Assembly: GCF_964063325.1 (NCBI RefSeq)
Contig: NZ_OZ061315.1
Span: 3,162,001-3,226,000 of the forward strand
Length of the DNA: 64,000 nt
DNA from: Hafnia alvei
GTDB lineage: Bacteria > Pseudomonadota > Gammaproteobacteria > Enterobacterales > Enterobacteriaceae
Direction of reading: 5' to 3'
Shown here: positions 45,453 to 53,717 of the stretch, piece after piece
How the letters are laid out: every line of letters begins with the position of its first letter
Position numbering within the stretch: the stretch's first letter is position 1
Notes under the pieces: generated by a model
Seen by the model: only the letters and a program-made list of their open reading frames with translations
Database searches by the model: none
What the model was told of the DNA's origin: nothing
Made by a program: the position numbers and the translations under genes

Positions 45453-47177
45453 TTATAACACGGAGATTGTCGCCCAAGTACCATTGATATATCTTTGAAC
45501 TAATCGATAAATACCTGCTCCTTGAGTATTGTATTCAGTGATAACACCACCATTAGCAGCTGACCAGTTATTGTTTGCTATCGGTGTCGAAGTTCTGGCT
45601 CCCAACCGAACATTTTGAATATAACGACCATCTGACTCCCCTTTTGTATATGCCTGCCCCGCTGGGGTATAGCTTCCTTTTGGTTGGAATCGACCGTCAC
45701 TTTCAGCCTTTGTGTAAGCTTGTCCTGCAGGGGTATAGTTACCCTTAGGCTGGAATCGCCCATCGCTTACCGCCTTGGTGTAAGCTTCTCCAGCAGGGGT
45801 GTAGTTACCTTTGGGCTGATATTTAGCGTCAAAGTTAGCGTAGTTTGTTGGAATAATTTGCCCAGTGAACGACAGAATATTGATGTTCCAATACCCCATC
45901 TTTTTACTATTGGCCCAAAGATCTACTTGCCCATCGACAGAACTTCGCAACCCTGAATCATTGTCACCAATATTTAATACGCCATTTCCTACACCTCCCA
46001 CTTGAATTTGGTTTGTTACGATTAAGTTGCCATTAAGCGTGCCGCCGCTTATAGGTAATGCATCAACATCGCTGGCTTTCGGCTTATTTAAGGAGTTGTA
46101 TTGTTTAGCCCACGGCGTCCACGTACCATCCATATACTGGCTGCGGGTATAAATGCGGCTGCTGTTATACACGAGATATTCTTGTGTGATACCCGCATTC
46201 TTGTAGACAAGCAACGTACCAGCCAGCGCTTCAGGATAGTTCAGCGCTAGCGAACTATTAGCGTTTGCCGCTTGGTAATAGATACCCGGTGTTTTGAAGT
46301 TATTCAGGTTTTGATTAGCGCCAATACCAACGGCCTGACTGTCAAAAATATCTGTTGAAGTCACGTTGATGTCAGCACTTAATACATGGCCGTTAACCTT
46401 GCGACCATTAGGGACCCGCCCACTAGCATTATCATTAGCAGCTTTAACAGCTTTGGGTGTTGCTGCTTGCGTTTCGCTGTCGCTATTGGTGGCGCTATTA
46501 AGCTGAACAATCCCTTTTCTGGTCGTTGTGGCGTCCTGCGCAGTGTACTTAGCATTCGCTAAATCATAGGTTGCCTTCACCGCTGCCGGTGTTGCCGCCT
46601 GTATTTCACTGGTACTGTTAGTGGCACTGTTTAGTTGAACTAACCCTTTTTGCTTTGTTGACGCATCCACAACAGCCAGTGATTCGCGCGCTATTTTTTG
46701 TGCCTGTGCTCCGCGCCCGCGGATTTCCGACAAATTCTGGTCGATTCGCAAAAACAGCCCATCACCCGTCGCGACATTTAACGTGATATTGGCCGTATCT
46801 GACACCGCCAGACGAAACTGCATATTGACGCTGACACCGCCTACCGGTTTTTCAATTGCAGCACAGTTCGCCACGGCATACAGCTCACCGGCATCAGTCA
46901 GTATCCCGATTTCACGCACGGCAAAGCCACCCACGTCGGTCGGGAGGACTATTTTTGCCATCATCTGGGTCGACTGATCGGGAGAAACGCTGAGATCCCC
47001 AATATCGCCGCGGTATTTCTCGTTCACTAGCTTGGTTTGCGTTGGCTTTGGCGGCGTGGCCTGCCCGTTGCCGTCACCGACGACAAATTTCACCAGCGTG
47101 ATTTTCGTCCCACTCGCCAGCGCTTCGGCCTCGAGCTCTTTGCCGCGGTTCGTGATAATGCTGTAAAAGTTAGCCAT
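45453..47177 (-). CDS. phage tail fibre (P2 gpH-like)
   Basis: 574 residues from ATG 47177 (start MANFYSIITNRGKELEAEAL; GGAG upstream; overlaps the gpI-like stop by 8 bp). N-terminus is the conserved baseplate-attachment domain. Then fibre repeats KGLVQLNSATNS-SE-QAATPAAVKA twice, followed near the C-terminus by three tandem units of about 22 residues (FQPKGNYTPAGQAYTKAESD). The end is a receptor-contact region (YRLVQRYINGTWATISVL). Sets host range. Confidence 0.88.
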   Translation of the reverse strand: MANFYSIITNRGKELEAEALASGTKITLVKFVVGDGNGQATPPKPTQTKLVNEKYRGDIGDLSVSPDQSTQMMAKIVLPTDVGGFAVREIGILTDAGELYAVANCAAIEKPVGGVSVNMQFRLAVSDTANITLNVATGDGLFLRIDQNLSEIRGRGAQAQKIARESLAVVDASTKQKGLVQLNSATNSTSEIQAATPAAVKATYDLANAKYTAQDATTTRKGIVQLNSATNSDSETQAATPKAVKAANDNASGRVPNGRKVNGHVLSADINVTSTDIFDSQAVGIGANQNLNNFKTPGIYYQAANANSSLALNYPEALAGTLLVYKNAGITQEYLVYNSSRIYTRSQYMDGTWTPWAKQYNSLNKPKASDVDALPISGGTLNGNLIVTNQIQVGGVGNGVLNIGDNDSGLRSSVDGQVDLWANSKKMGYWNINILSFTGQIIPTNYANFDAKYQPKGNYTPAGEAYTKAVSDGRFQPKGNYTPAGQAYTKAESDGRFQPKGSYTPAGQAYTKGESDGRYIQNVRLGARTSTPIANNNWSAANGGVITEYNTQGAGIYRLVQRYINGTWATISVL

Positions 47178-47724
47178 TGGGCTCCCCTGCAAATATATCG
47201 ATATCAATGTGCGCGGTCGCAGCACCTGAAATATAAAAAAGTCCTTCTGTTCCCACGTCGGTGATCACATCTATTTTGCTCAGGTGGCTGCGGAGGTTCT
47301 TTGCGCGATCGGTCAGGTTACGGATCTGCGTGTACAAGGCTTCGGTCACCCCCTGAGTGCTGTAGACCTCAATACGAAAGGTGTACGGGTCTTGCCGGGG
47401 TTGGTCTTGCCACCATTCCACCACGGTAGTGGGTAGGCCCACCGCGCTTAGCGATCGCCGCACTGCACCTGCCGTTCCTCGGTGCTGGTGAACATAGGCC
47501 GCGTCCGCAATAACCTGCCGCTTTTGTGCCTCGTCCCAATCCGGGTTCCAGTAATCCACCGCATATTCCCATGCCAACCACGGCAGCAAATGTGCCGGAC
47601 AGGTCGCGGGATCTTTGACATGACGAATGGGAACCGGCAGCGCAAGAATTTGTTCGCCGTTGGCCTGTTCGAGCGCGCGCTCTTCGGACTTAGCATTAGG
47701 CGGGAGTAACGACTTAAACATCAT
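47170..47724 (-). CDS. baseplate/tail protein I (P2 gpI-like)
   Basis: 184 residues: LLPPNAKSEERALEQANG, DPATCPAHLLPWLAWEYAVDYWNPDWDEAQKRQVI and HQHRGTAGAVRRSLSAVG are typical of P2 gpI, the baseplate wedge protein near the tail fibre. Overlaps the gpJ-like gene by 11 bp. Confidence 0.92.
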   Translation of the reverse strand: MMFKSLLPPNAKSEERALEQANGEQILALPVPIRHVKDPATCPAHLLPWLAWEYAVDYWNPDWDEAQKRQVIADAAYVHQHRGTAGAVRRSLSAVGLPTTVVEWWQDQPRQDPYTFRIEVYSTQGVTEALYTQIRNLTDRAKNLRSHLSKIDVITDVGTEGLFYISGAATAHIDIDIFAGEPNG

Positions 47725-48628
47725 CCGCCTCCAATAAGGTCAACGTGACCGTGCTGCAATACGGCGCGGCGCCTGTTTTGGCTTCAATATCCGCGGTGGG
47801 CTGTGCCAAATGAACACGGGTCACGCCCGGTTGATGCAGGGCGCGGTAAATACCGGAAAGTGGTGCTACGCCGCCAATGCGATGCACCTGCGCCACGTAG
47901 GTTTCGAGTGCCGTTTTCGCGCTCTCCAACACCGTCTGCGCGTCGGGGCCGTCGGGAATATCCAGCGTAGCCACCACGGTGTATTCACTCAGGACCGCGC
48001 TTTGCACCGTCACATAATCCGTTAACGGTCGCACTTCATCTTCATTTAATGCGTGACTGACCGCATCGAGTAGCGTTTGGGGCGCGGTACCGCTTTCCGT
48101 TCGAGACAATACATACACATCCACCTCGCCGGGACGGTTGTGGGTCTGGGGTCCATAGGCTTCCGCATCTAACACATCGGGATCGGCGGATTTGGCGTAA
48201 AACCGGTAAGCGTTACGCGCACCGGCGGTGCTGAGCTGTGACCATGACAGCTGGATGCGTCCCCGATACGCCTCATCCTCCTCCATCTTGGCTTCAACCG
48301 GCGGAATGGCCTCGGGCTGGGCGGGAGTTATCACCTGTCTCGCCACGTTAAATCCGGCGCCAATCTGATCCAAATCCGCGCCCAGCGCACTGGCCAACAG
48401 CACGCCACGCACCGCATCATTGATACGCTGCAATAACAAGACGGTTTGATACGCATTGGCTTCGCCCTGCTTGTAGACCGGATCAGACTCCACCAGCGCG
48501 TCATAGACCGTATCCAGATCGCGGAGCTTCTCGAGCCAACTGTTAAAAATAGTCGTCGCATCAGGGACAAGAATGGCATCCGGTACCGGGATTGCGGAGA
48601 GATCGATAAGGTTAGGACTTGTTGCCAT
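47714..48628 (-). CDS. baseplate assembly protein J (P2 gpJ-like)
   Basis: 304 residues of the gpJ/Mu gp47 baseplate wedge family: PNLIDLSAIPVPDAI at the start, LGADLDQIGAGFNVARQ, RIQLSWSQLSTAGARNAYRFYAKSADPDV, GEVDVYVLSR. Overlaps gpW-like by 17 bp. Confidence 0.92.
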   Translation of the reverse strand: MATSPNLIDLSAIPVPDAILVPDATTIFNSWLEKLRDLDTVYDALVESDPVYKQGEANAYQTVLLLQRINDAVRGVLLASALGADLDQIGAGFNVARQVITPAQPEAIPPVEAKMEEDEAYRGRIQLSWSQLSTAGARNAYRFYAKSADPDVLDAEAYGPQTHNRPGEVDVYVLSRTESGTAPQTLLDAVSHALNEDEVRPLTDYVTVQSAVLSEYTVVATLDIPDGPDAQTVLESAKTALETYVAQVHRIGGVAPLSGIYRALHQPGVTRVHLAQPTADIEAKTGAAPYCSTVTLTLLEADDV

Positions 48629-48962
48629 AAATGGTTATCCCTTCAAGCGTGACCGGCTGACCGGTCTCTTTGTTAATGCCCTCGATGGTCAGGTCAAAGA
48701 CGCCATCGCCGTCACGCACCACCTGTACGCGCTTGACGGTTAATCGCGGTTCCCAACGAGCCAACGCGGAGGCCGTCGCCCCGACAATGCGCACCCGCGT
48801 GCTTTCATCCTGCGGGTTATCAATCAGGTCGGGTAAATCACTGCCATAATCACGCAGAAGCACCCGACTGTTTTTTGGCGTACTGAGAATGTCGATAACG
48901 GACTGGCGCAGATGGTCATTCCCCGCCAGCCGTTTGCCCGTCTTGGCGTTAACACCCTGCAT
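48612..48962 (-). CDS. baseplate protein W (gp25-like)
   Basis: 116 residues: DHLRQSVIDILSTPKNSRVLLRDYGSDLPDLIDNP is the T4 gp25/P2 gpW signature. Part of the inner baseplate wedge with J. Begins just after the terminator that follows gene D. Confidence 0.92.
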   Translation of the reverse strand: MQGVNAKTGKRLAGNDHLRQSVIDILSTPKNSRVLLRDYGSDLPDLIDNPQDESTRVRIVGATASALARWEPRLTVKRVQVVRDGDGVFDLTIEGINKETGQPVTLEGITIYGNKS

Positions 48963-48973
48963 ATCACCTCCAT

Positions 48974-48999
48974 AAAAAAACCCGCCGAAGCGGGTTTAA
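48974..48999 (-). terminator. hairpin after gene D
   Basis: AAACCCGC (48978-48985), loop CGAA, GCGGGTTT (48990-48997), with a run of seven A (T on the transcribed strand sense). It overlaps the gene D stop, inside the structural operon, so antitermination or an internal promoter is needed for W-J-I-H. Confidence 0.75.
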
Positions 49000-50120
49000 T
49001 TTTTCTGTTTGCCGAAATATTCGGGGCCGGTTTTATCCTTCTTCTCTTTATTTTTCTTACCGCTTGTCGCCTTGGGTTTGATATCCGTCGCTAAATTAAA
49101 TGCCACCGAGAGTCCCCCACTGGTTAGGCTGTAGACCATCGACTCAATCAACCATGAGCGATCCTCACGCTGACCAAACCCTTGCGTAGTCACGCGCGCC
49201 TCGGCGGTCAACGGTAAGTGTTGAGGACGGCAGGGCGCGGTGATATTCATCCGCTGCTCGTTGCGTTTAGCCTGCGTCTTTTTCGCCTTGGCCTGCTGGT
49301 CTGCCTGCGCTTTATGCGGTTGGGTATAGGGGTTTTCGAGATCGGGGCCATCATGCTCGGTCTGCGCTACTTTGGTCTGCCCGGTATCCTCATCGTAGTA
49401 GTTGACCCCAATCTTGCCCTTCTTCTCTTTACCACCCTTCGCCGCTTTACCCGTTGTCGAACCGCGCTGCCCTTCACTGTAAGTCCAGTTCGATACCTCA
49501 CGCGGGACGATGGTCACATCGGAAAGCGTTTTGCCGCTGGCGGTTAACGCCGCGCCTTGCTCCAAGAACAACCAATATCCCCCGCTCGGTTTACTGACGG
49601 CATTATAGCTCCGAGCCAGTCGCGTCAAGAGATTGGCATCCGACTCCGACACCTGATCCAGATGCGGTACAGCAATCGCCGCTAGCTTATCGGCGACTTT
49701 CGGGATCAGACCATTGTCGGTGGCCACCGTTTTCACAATGTCGCCCAGCGTCAAATTATCCCAGCTGCGCGTTTTGTGGCTTTGCACGTTCCCGCTTTGC
49801 TTCTGGGCATTCATCGGTGCTGCCGTGGCATAGATCACCACTTTACGCGGTGGACCGCTGCTCGAGACGCCGCTGACCACAAACCAGCCCTTGTCCACCA
49901 GATTGCCGTTAAATCCCATCCCCAGCTGTAACCGCGCGCCATTGCTGGGCAACGGTAAGGTTTCCGATATCAGCGTGATTTGTAACTCATCGGCTTTGCC
50001 TGTCGCTCCGCCGTTGTCGGTGAGCGTCAGTTCTTGCAGGCATTGGTGTAACGCTTTAGAGATGTCTTTACCCTCGGCGGTCACGCTAAACTCAGGCCGG
50101 TACTCTTCCGCACCGTTCAT
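48996..50120 (-). CDS. late control / baseplate hub protein D (P2 gpD-like)
   Basis: 374 residues: YRPEFSVTAEGKDISKAL start, LTLTDNGGATGKADELQITL, GWFVVSGVSSSGPPRK, VPHLDQVSESDANLLTRLARSYNAVSKPSGGYWLFLEQG. Hub protein equivalent to T4 gp27. A Lys/Gln-rich linker (about 255-295) and a basic tail GKKNKEKKDKTG are unusual inserts of low complexity. Confidence 0.92.
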   Translation of the reverse strand: MNGAEEYRPEFSVTAEGKDISKALHQCLQELTLTDNGGATGKADELQITLISETLPLPSNGARLQLGMGFNGNLVDKGWFVVSGVSSSGPPRKVVIYATAAPMNAQKQSGNVQSHKTRSWDNLTLGDIVKTVATDNGLIPKVADKLAAIAVPHLDQVSESDANLLTRLARSYNAVSKPSGGYWLFLEQGAALTASGKTLSDVTIVPREVSNWTYSEGQRGSTTGKAAKGGKEKKGKIGVNYYDEDTGQTKVAQTEHDGPDLENPYTQPHKAQADQQAKAKKTQAKRNEQRMNITAPCRPQHLPLTAEARVTTQGFGQREDRSWLIESMVYSLTSGGLSVAFNLATDIKPKATSGKKNKEKKDKTGPEYFGKQKN

Positions 50121-50123
50121 CGA

Positions 50124-50339
50124 TTAATCCCACAGTTGAAGGTTGGACTCCGCTACCGGCATATCCAGATCCGGCAGCGTTATCATCACACCGGCGCCAT
50201 AAACAGCGCCAAGGTCAGCAAGACCCGGATTCGCGTCCAGTACCAGCACTACCGCATCCCCTAAATTGGGCCAGCCATAATGCGCGGCGCAAATCGCGTC
50301 CAGCATGTCCCCCTCACGGGTTTGATAGGTCGTCGGCAT
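50124..50339 (-). CDS. tail protein X (LysM-like)
   Basis: 71 residues: TYQTREGDMLDAICAAHYG is the LysM-like gpX signature, ending DMPVAESNLQLWD. Overlaps gene U by 26 bp and lies 3 bp before D. Confidence 0.9.
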   Translation of the reverse strand: MPTTYQTREGDMLDAICAAHYGWPNLGDAVVLVLDANPGLADLGAVYGAGVMITLPDLDMPVAESNLQLWD

Positions 50340-50790
50340 AATGTCGTATCCCTATTGAGAAGGTTTTGTGGCGCGGCGTGCCAGCGGGGAGAAACTTGGA
50401 GGTGCTGTCGTTAAATTTCTCAATCACCCAATAGCCCAGCACATCACCCGCCCCGCTCACCAGCTGCTGCGGGGTAGCCTTATCCGCTAAGTCGTATAAA
50501 TCATCAATGGCACCCACCCCCTTGCGGTAAAAAGCATGGGCCTCACCGTGAAGCGTGACCGTTCGTCGCTCTTTGCCGGTAAACTGCAATAAATCCGCCT
50601 GCCCGATACGCTCTTGCGCACTCCAGCGCCAGCTGGCTTCACGCGAAAGTTCGTTGTAGGTCAACGCATCGATAGAGAACTCGAAGCCGCCCAGTATCAG
50701 CATCACCCGTGGCGGATCGCTGGCAGCGGACGCACGTTGAACCGATGAGGCATTTTGTTCAACCGCCGCTAACACTGAAAAACCGCTCAT
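50314..50790 (-). CDS. tail protein U (P2 gpU-like)
   Basis: 158 residues from ATG 50790, which overlaps the tape-measure stop (ATGA). MLILGGFEFSIDALTYNELSREASWRW and GKERRTVTLHGEAHAFYRKGV match P2 gpU, a tail-tip component. An in-frame GTG at 50796 is possible. Confidence 0.9.
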   Translation of the reverse strand: MSGFSVLAAVEQNASSVQRASAASDPPRVMLILGGFEFSIDALTYNELSREASWRWSAQERIGQADLLQFTGKERRTVTLHGEAHAFYRKGVGAIDDLYDLADKATPQQLVSGAGDVLGYWVIEKFNDSTSKFLPAGTPRHKTFSIGIRHYADDLSNP

Positions 50791-52757
50791 CACCACAGCC
50801 CCCCTTTGTCGTACATCGCGTTATTACCGTTAAAAATATCGGTCGCTTGCGCTTTGTTGATCACCTCATCAGCAATGGCTGAACCTTCCTGCTCGTTGCT
50901 CACATTGATTTCAATCTTGAGCTCCTGCCGACGGCTGTCCGTTATCGCGGTGGGTTTCTGTTCGGTGTCCACACGCTCAATCTGCTGAATGAGTGTTGGC
51001 CACGATGATGCTGACTCAGGATCAAGTGTGCCAGAAGGTTCGGCTTTATCATTGCTGTGGATCTGTGGCTCTCGAGGCAACAACGGTGCATCAGGCGTGC
51101 GTGGCGCCACATCGAGCAATGTTGTTTGAGGCAATGGCAACTGCAAGCTATTAGCCAGATCGGAGAGTGCTTCTTGAGGCAATGAGAACTGCAGGCCCTG
51201 AGTCTGTTCAGGCAGAGGCGTTCCGCGCCCGACATCAGGCGAAGGAAAGGTTAAACCCAATCCTTTTTCCACCGGTATTGTGCCCGTACTTGGGTCACTC
51301 TTCGGCGTGTTTTTGCTCATCTCTGCGGCCCAATCAAACGAGAACGGGCCATCACTGCTTTTACCGTCCACACTTTCAAGCAGCTGCTGGCGCTCTTTTC
51401 CCTCCTGATCTTTATCCCAGAACAACGGGATAGCGCCGAGTTTGGACTGTGAGCCCGACCACTGATCACGCAATGATTTTTCCATGCCGGGTTTATTCAC
51501 ATTTTGCGCAAACCACTCCCCTAAGCCGTCCCCCTCGGCTTTGATTTTTGCCACCTCCATCGGCATACCCGAACCGATCGCCGTGAGCACATCGGTTTTG
51601 GACTCGTTTTCGTCCGGCAACATCCATGACAGTTTTTTCGCCGCGGCATAAATAATCTTGCCCACGAAGACCACGCCGTTCCCAAACGTCAGCACGCCGG
51701 GATAAAGCTCGTTCTTCATAAAGTTGACTATCTTGCTAATCCCGCCGTTTTTAAACCACTCCGCCAGATTGTCCGTCAGCGATTTTATCTGCGGGGAAAG
51801 CTGTCCACCGAGTTGCCCCGAGATTTCATCCATCGCAGAAGAGAGTACCGTCTGCAGGTTACTCACCGCGCGATTGCCTTCCACCGCCCCTCTCGCACCT
51901 TCTTCCGTGACCAGCTGATAGCGTTTCTGTTCGTCCATCAAATCGCGATAGCTTTTGCCGGATTGCTTGAGCAGCATCAGCATTTTGCTCGCCTCGCCCC
52001 CAAACAGACTATCGAGGGCAAACGACGCCTTGGACTGATCTTTTAAGGTCAGCGCCCGCTCTACAATTTTGCTGAACTGGTCTATATCACTCAGACCAGC
52101 CAGATCACCGGCTTTAAATCCCAGCGTTTCAAACGCATCCTGCAATCCACCCTGCTTGCCGTTCTGTTTGTACTCCCCGGCTTTATGCAGATACTCTTCA
52201 AACAGATCGCCAAAGTTCTCGCCGTTCATGCCGTATTGTTTGCCCACCGAGTCCCATGCGTTAAAGGTTTCAACCCCCACGCCATAACTCTTGGCGATCC
52301 CCGCTTTTTCGGCGGTTTGCGCATTACGGGCAGCAGGTGCTATCAGTGATCCCAACGCCCCGGCAATCAGCCCGCCGCCGCCCAGCGCCAAACCGCCGGG
52401 AAACATGGACGCGGCGATATTACCCGCTTTAGCAAACGCGCCTTTGCCTAAACCTTGGACGCGTTTAAATTGTTCGGCGCGTTTCAGGTCACGATTCAGG
52501 GCCTCTTGCGCCGCGCTGGCTTTCTTAATCTCTTTCGTGACACCGCTATAGTCACGTTTAAGCGCGCTGATATCCTTCCCAGCAAGCTTGCTCTTCTTGA
52601 TTTCACTCGCCAGCGTCTGTTGTTGCTTGGTCAGCTTCTGGGTTTGTTTTTCAACATCCTTAATGCCTTTGTTGATCCCCTGCGTGGAGCGGTTCCAACT
52701 GGCATCAAGATTGCCGCCAAAGGTGATGACGGCTTTAAGGTTTTGGTTTAAGGCCAC
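50790..52757 (-). CDS. tail tape measure protein (P2 gpT-like)
   Basis: 655 residues from GTG 52757. N-terminal coiled coil (KDVEKQTQKLTKQQQTLASEIKKSKLAGKD), a Gly/Ala-rich hydrophobic segment (GGGGLIAGALGSLIAP) and the FGDLFEEYLHKAGEYKQNGK region, then a Pro/Gln-rich tail. Sets tail length. Shorter than P2 gpT (815), implying a shorter tail. Confidence 0.92.
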   Translation of the reverse strand: MALNQNLKAVITFGGNLDASWNRSTQGINKGIKDVEKQTQKLTKQQQTLASEIKKSKLAGKDISALKRDYSGVTKEIKKASAAQEALNRDLKRAEQFKRVQGLGKGAFAKAGNIAASMFPGGLALGGGGLIAGALGSLIAPAARNAQTAEKAGIAKSYGVGVETFNAWDSVGKQYGMNGENFGDLFEEYLHKAGEYKQNGKQGGLQDAFETLGFKAGDLAGLSDIDQFSKIVERALTLKDQSKASFALDSLFGGEASKMLMLLKQSGKSYRDLMDEQKRYQLVTEEGARGAVEGNRAVSNLQTVLSSAMDEISGQLGGQLSPQIKSLTDNLAEWFKNGGISKIVNFMKNELYPGVLTFGNGVVFVGKIIYAAAKKLSWMLPDENESKTDVLTAIGSGMPMEVAKIKAEGDGLGEWFAQNVNKPGMEKSLRDQWSGSQSKLGAIPLFWDKDQEGKERQQLLESVDGKSSDGPFSFDWAAEMSKNTPKSDPSTGTIPVEKGLGLTFPSPDVGRGTPLPEQTQGLQFSLPQEALSDLANSLQLPLPQTTLLDVAPRTPDAPLLPREPQIHSNDKAEPSGTLDPESASSWPTLIQQIERVDTEQKPTAITDSRRQELKIEINVSNEQEGSAIADEVINKAQATDIFNGNNAMYDKGGLW

Positions 52758-52871
52758 GTTTTACCGCCTCCACTTCATCAAAGAGAAAATCCTTAAACGT
52801 GCTAAACGGCATATCGAGGTAGTCACTCATCGCAAAGTGCAAGCGACGCCCCAAAAACCTTATACCTTGGC
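52735..52871 (-). CDS. gpE' extension read by -1 frameshift
   Basis: Overlapping the end of gene E in the -1 frame is RFLGRRLHFAMSDYLDMPFS, then TFKDFLFDEVEAVKRGLKPKP ending at 52735. This is the E' segment produced in P2-type phages by a programmed -1 shift near the E stop. The exact slippery site is not certain here. An internal ATG at 52830 could give a 31-residue form. Confidence 0.75.
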
Positions 52872-53156
52872 GGATTTCGCTTTCGGGCGCTTGTCGGGCG
52901 GCAGCATAAAAACATTGAATGCTTCCTCAAGTTGCAGGTAATCCGCTGCGGTTAACGCGTACACATCCTGCTCGTTCATGCCGCACAGCAGCGCTAACAT
53001 GCGCGCATCTTTTTCCCCTTCGCTTCCACGGTCTTTCTCACGCGTGATACGGTCGCGCACCGTGGGCTCGCGCATTGCCACCTCGGTCAGTTGAGAACCA
53101 TTGGCAAGGGTTAACGGGGTATACAAGGTGATGGTTTTTGAATTGGCTGGGTACAT
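52860..53156 (-). CDS. tail assembly protein E (P2 gpE-like)
   Basis: 98 residues from ATG 53156 (start MYPANSKTITLYTPLTLANG). TEVAMREPTVRDRIT and EQDVYALTAADYLQLEEAFNVFM match the tail-tape chaperone gpE. Pairs with the E' extension by frameshift, as G/GT in lambda. Confidence 0.88.
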   Translation of the reverse strand: MYPANSKTITLYTPLTLANGSQLTEVAMREPTVRDRITREKDRGSEGEKDARMLALLCGMNEQDVYALTAADYLQLEEAFNVFMLPPDKRPKAKSAKV

Positions 53157-53165
53157 AATAGGCTC

Positions 53166-53195
53166 CAATAAAAAACGGCCCGCAGGCCGCTTATT
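53166..53195 (-). terminator. hairpin after tail tube gene
   Basis: CGGCC-CGCA-GGCCG (53176-53189) preceded by six A, i.e. a stem then T run on the minus strand, 20 bp after gene FII. Confidence 0.7.
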
Positions 53196-53210
53196 TGTTT
53201 ACATTAAGGT

Positions 53211-53717
53211 TTAAAGACGGATTTTTGCGGCCAGTCCACCCAACTGATCGACACCGTTGATGCGTCGGGTAAAGCGTTCGGTATCGATCTCGATAAGCTC
53301 GCGCCCTTCCAGCGTCTGCTTGTAGTAATTGAGCGCAAGATCGACCGTCACCGACACTTCGGATAAGGATTCGCCCGAGCGAGCATCGCGTGTCACTTTG
53401 GATACAAACCCCTCAAACTCTTCAATCGTGCCGAGCGCGGTACCGTTGCTCATGTAACCTTCATAGGCCGTAAAGCGTGGCTTTTGCCCCACCACACAGC
53501 CCAGCAACGCCAACACGTCGGTATCAATCCCCCAGAACTTCACCTGACAGGTCAACGCCTCCATCCCATCATCCACCGGCGTCGGGGCATCTTGGGCACC
53601 GCTACGTAAATTGGCGACCTGAATACTCAGCTCCGGCGGCGTGTATTCGTGCGCCCCTTGAATGCGCTGGCCTTTGGCAAAAAAAGACCAGGCACGCATT
53701 GTGCTTTTGTTTCCCAT
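53211..53717 (-). CDS. major tail tube protein (P2 FII-like)
   Basis: 168 residues: YTPPELSIQVANLRSGAQDAPTPVDDGMEALTCQVKFWG and GEIEEFEGFVSKVTRDARSGE-like segment fit P2 FII (172). Forms the inner tube. Starts at the sheath stop. Confidence 0.93.
   Translation of the reverse strand: MGNKSTMRAWSFFAKGQRIQGAHEYTPPELSIQVANLRSGAQDAPTPVDDGMEALTCQVKFWGIDTDVLALLGCVVGQKPRFTAYEGYMSNGTALGTIEEFEGFVSKVTRDARSGESLSEVSVTVDLALNYYKQTLEGRELIEIDTERFTRRINGVDQLGGLAAKIRL

Noticed and set aside
45600..45840. CRISPR-like repeats
   Set aside because: The repeats are in frame, encode tail-fibre units and have no spacers.
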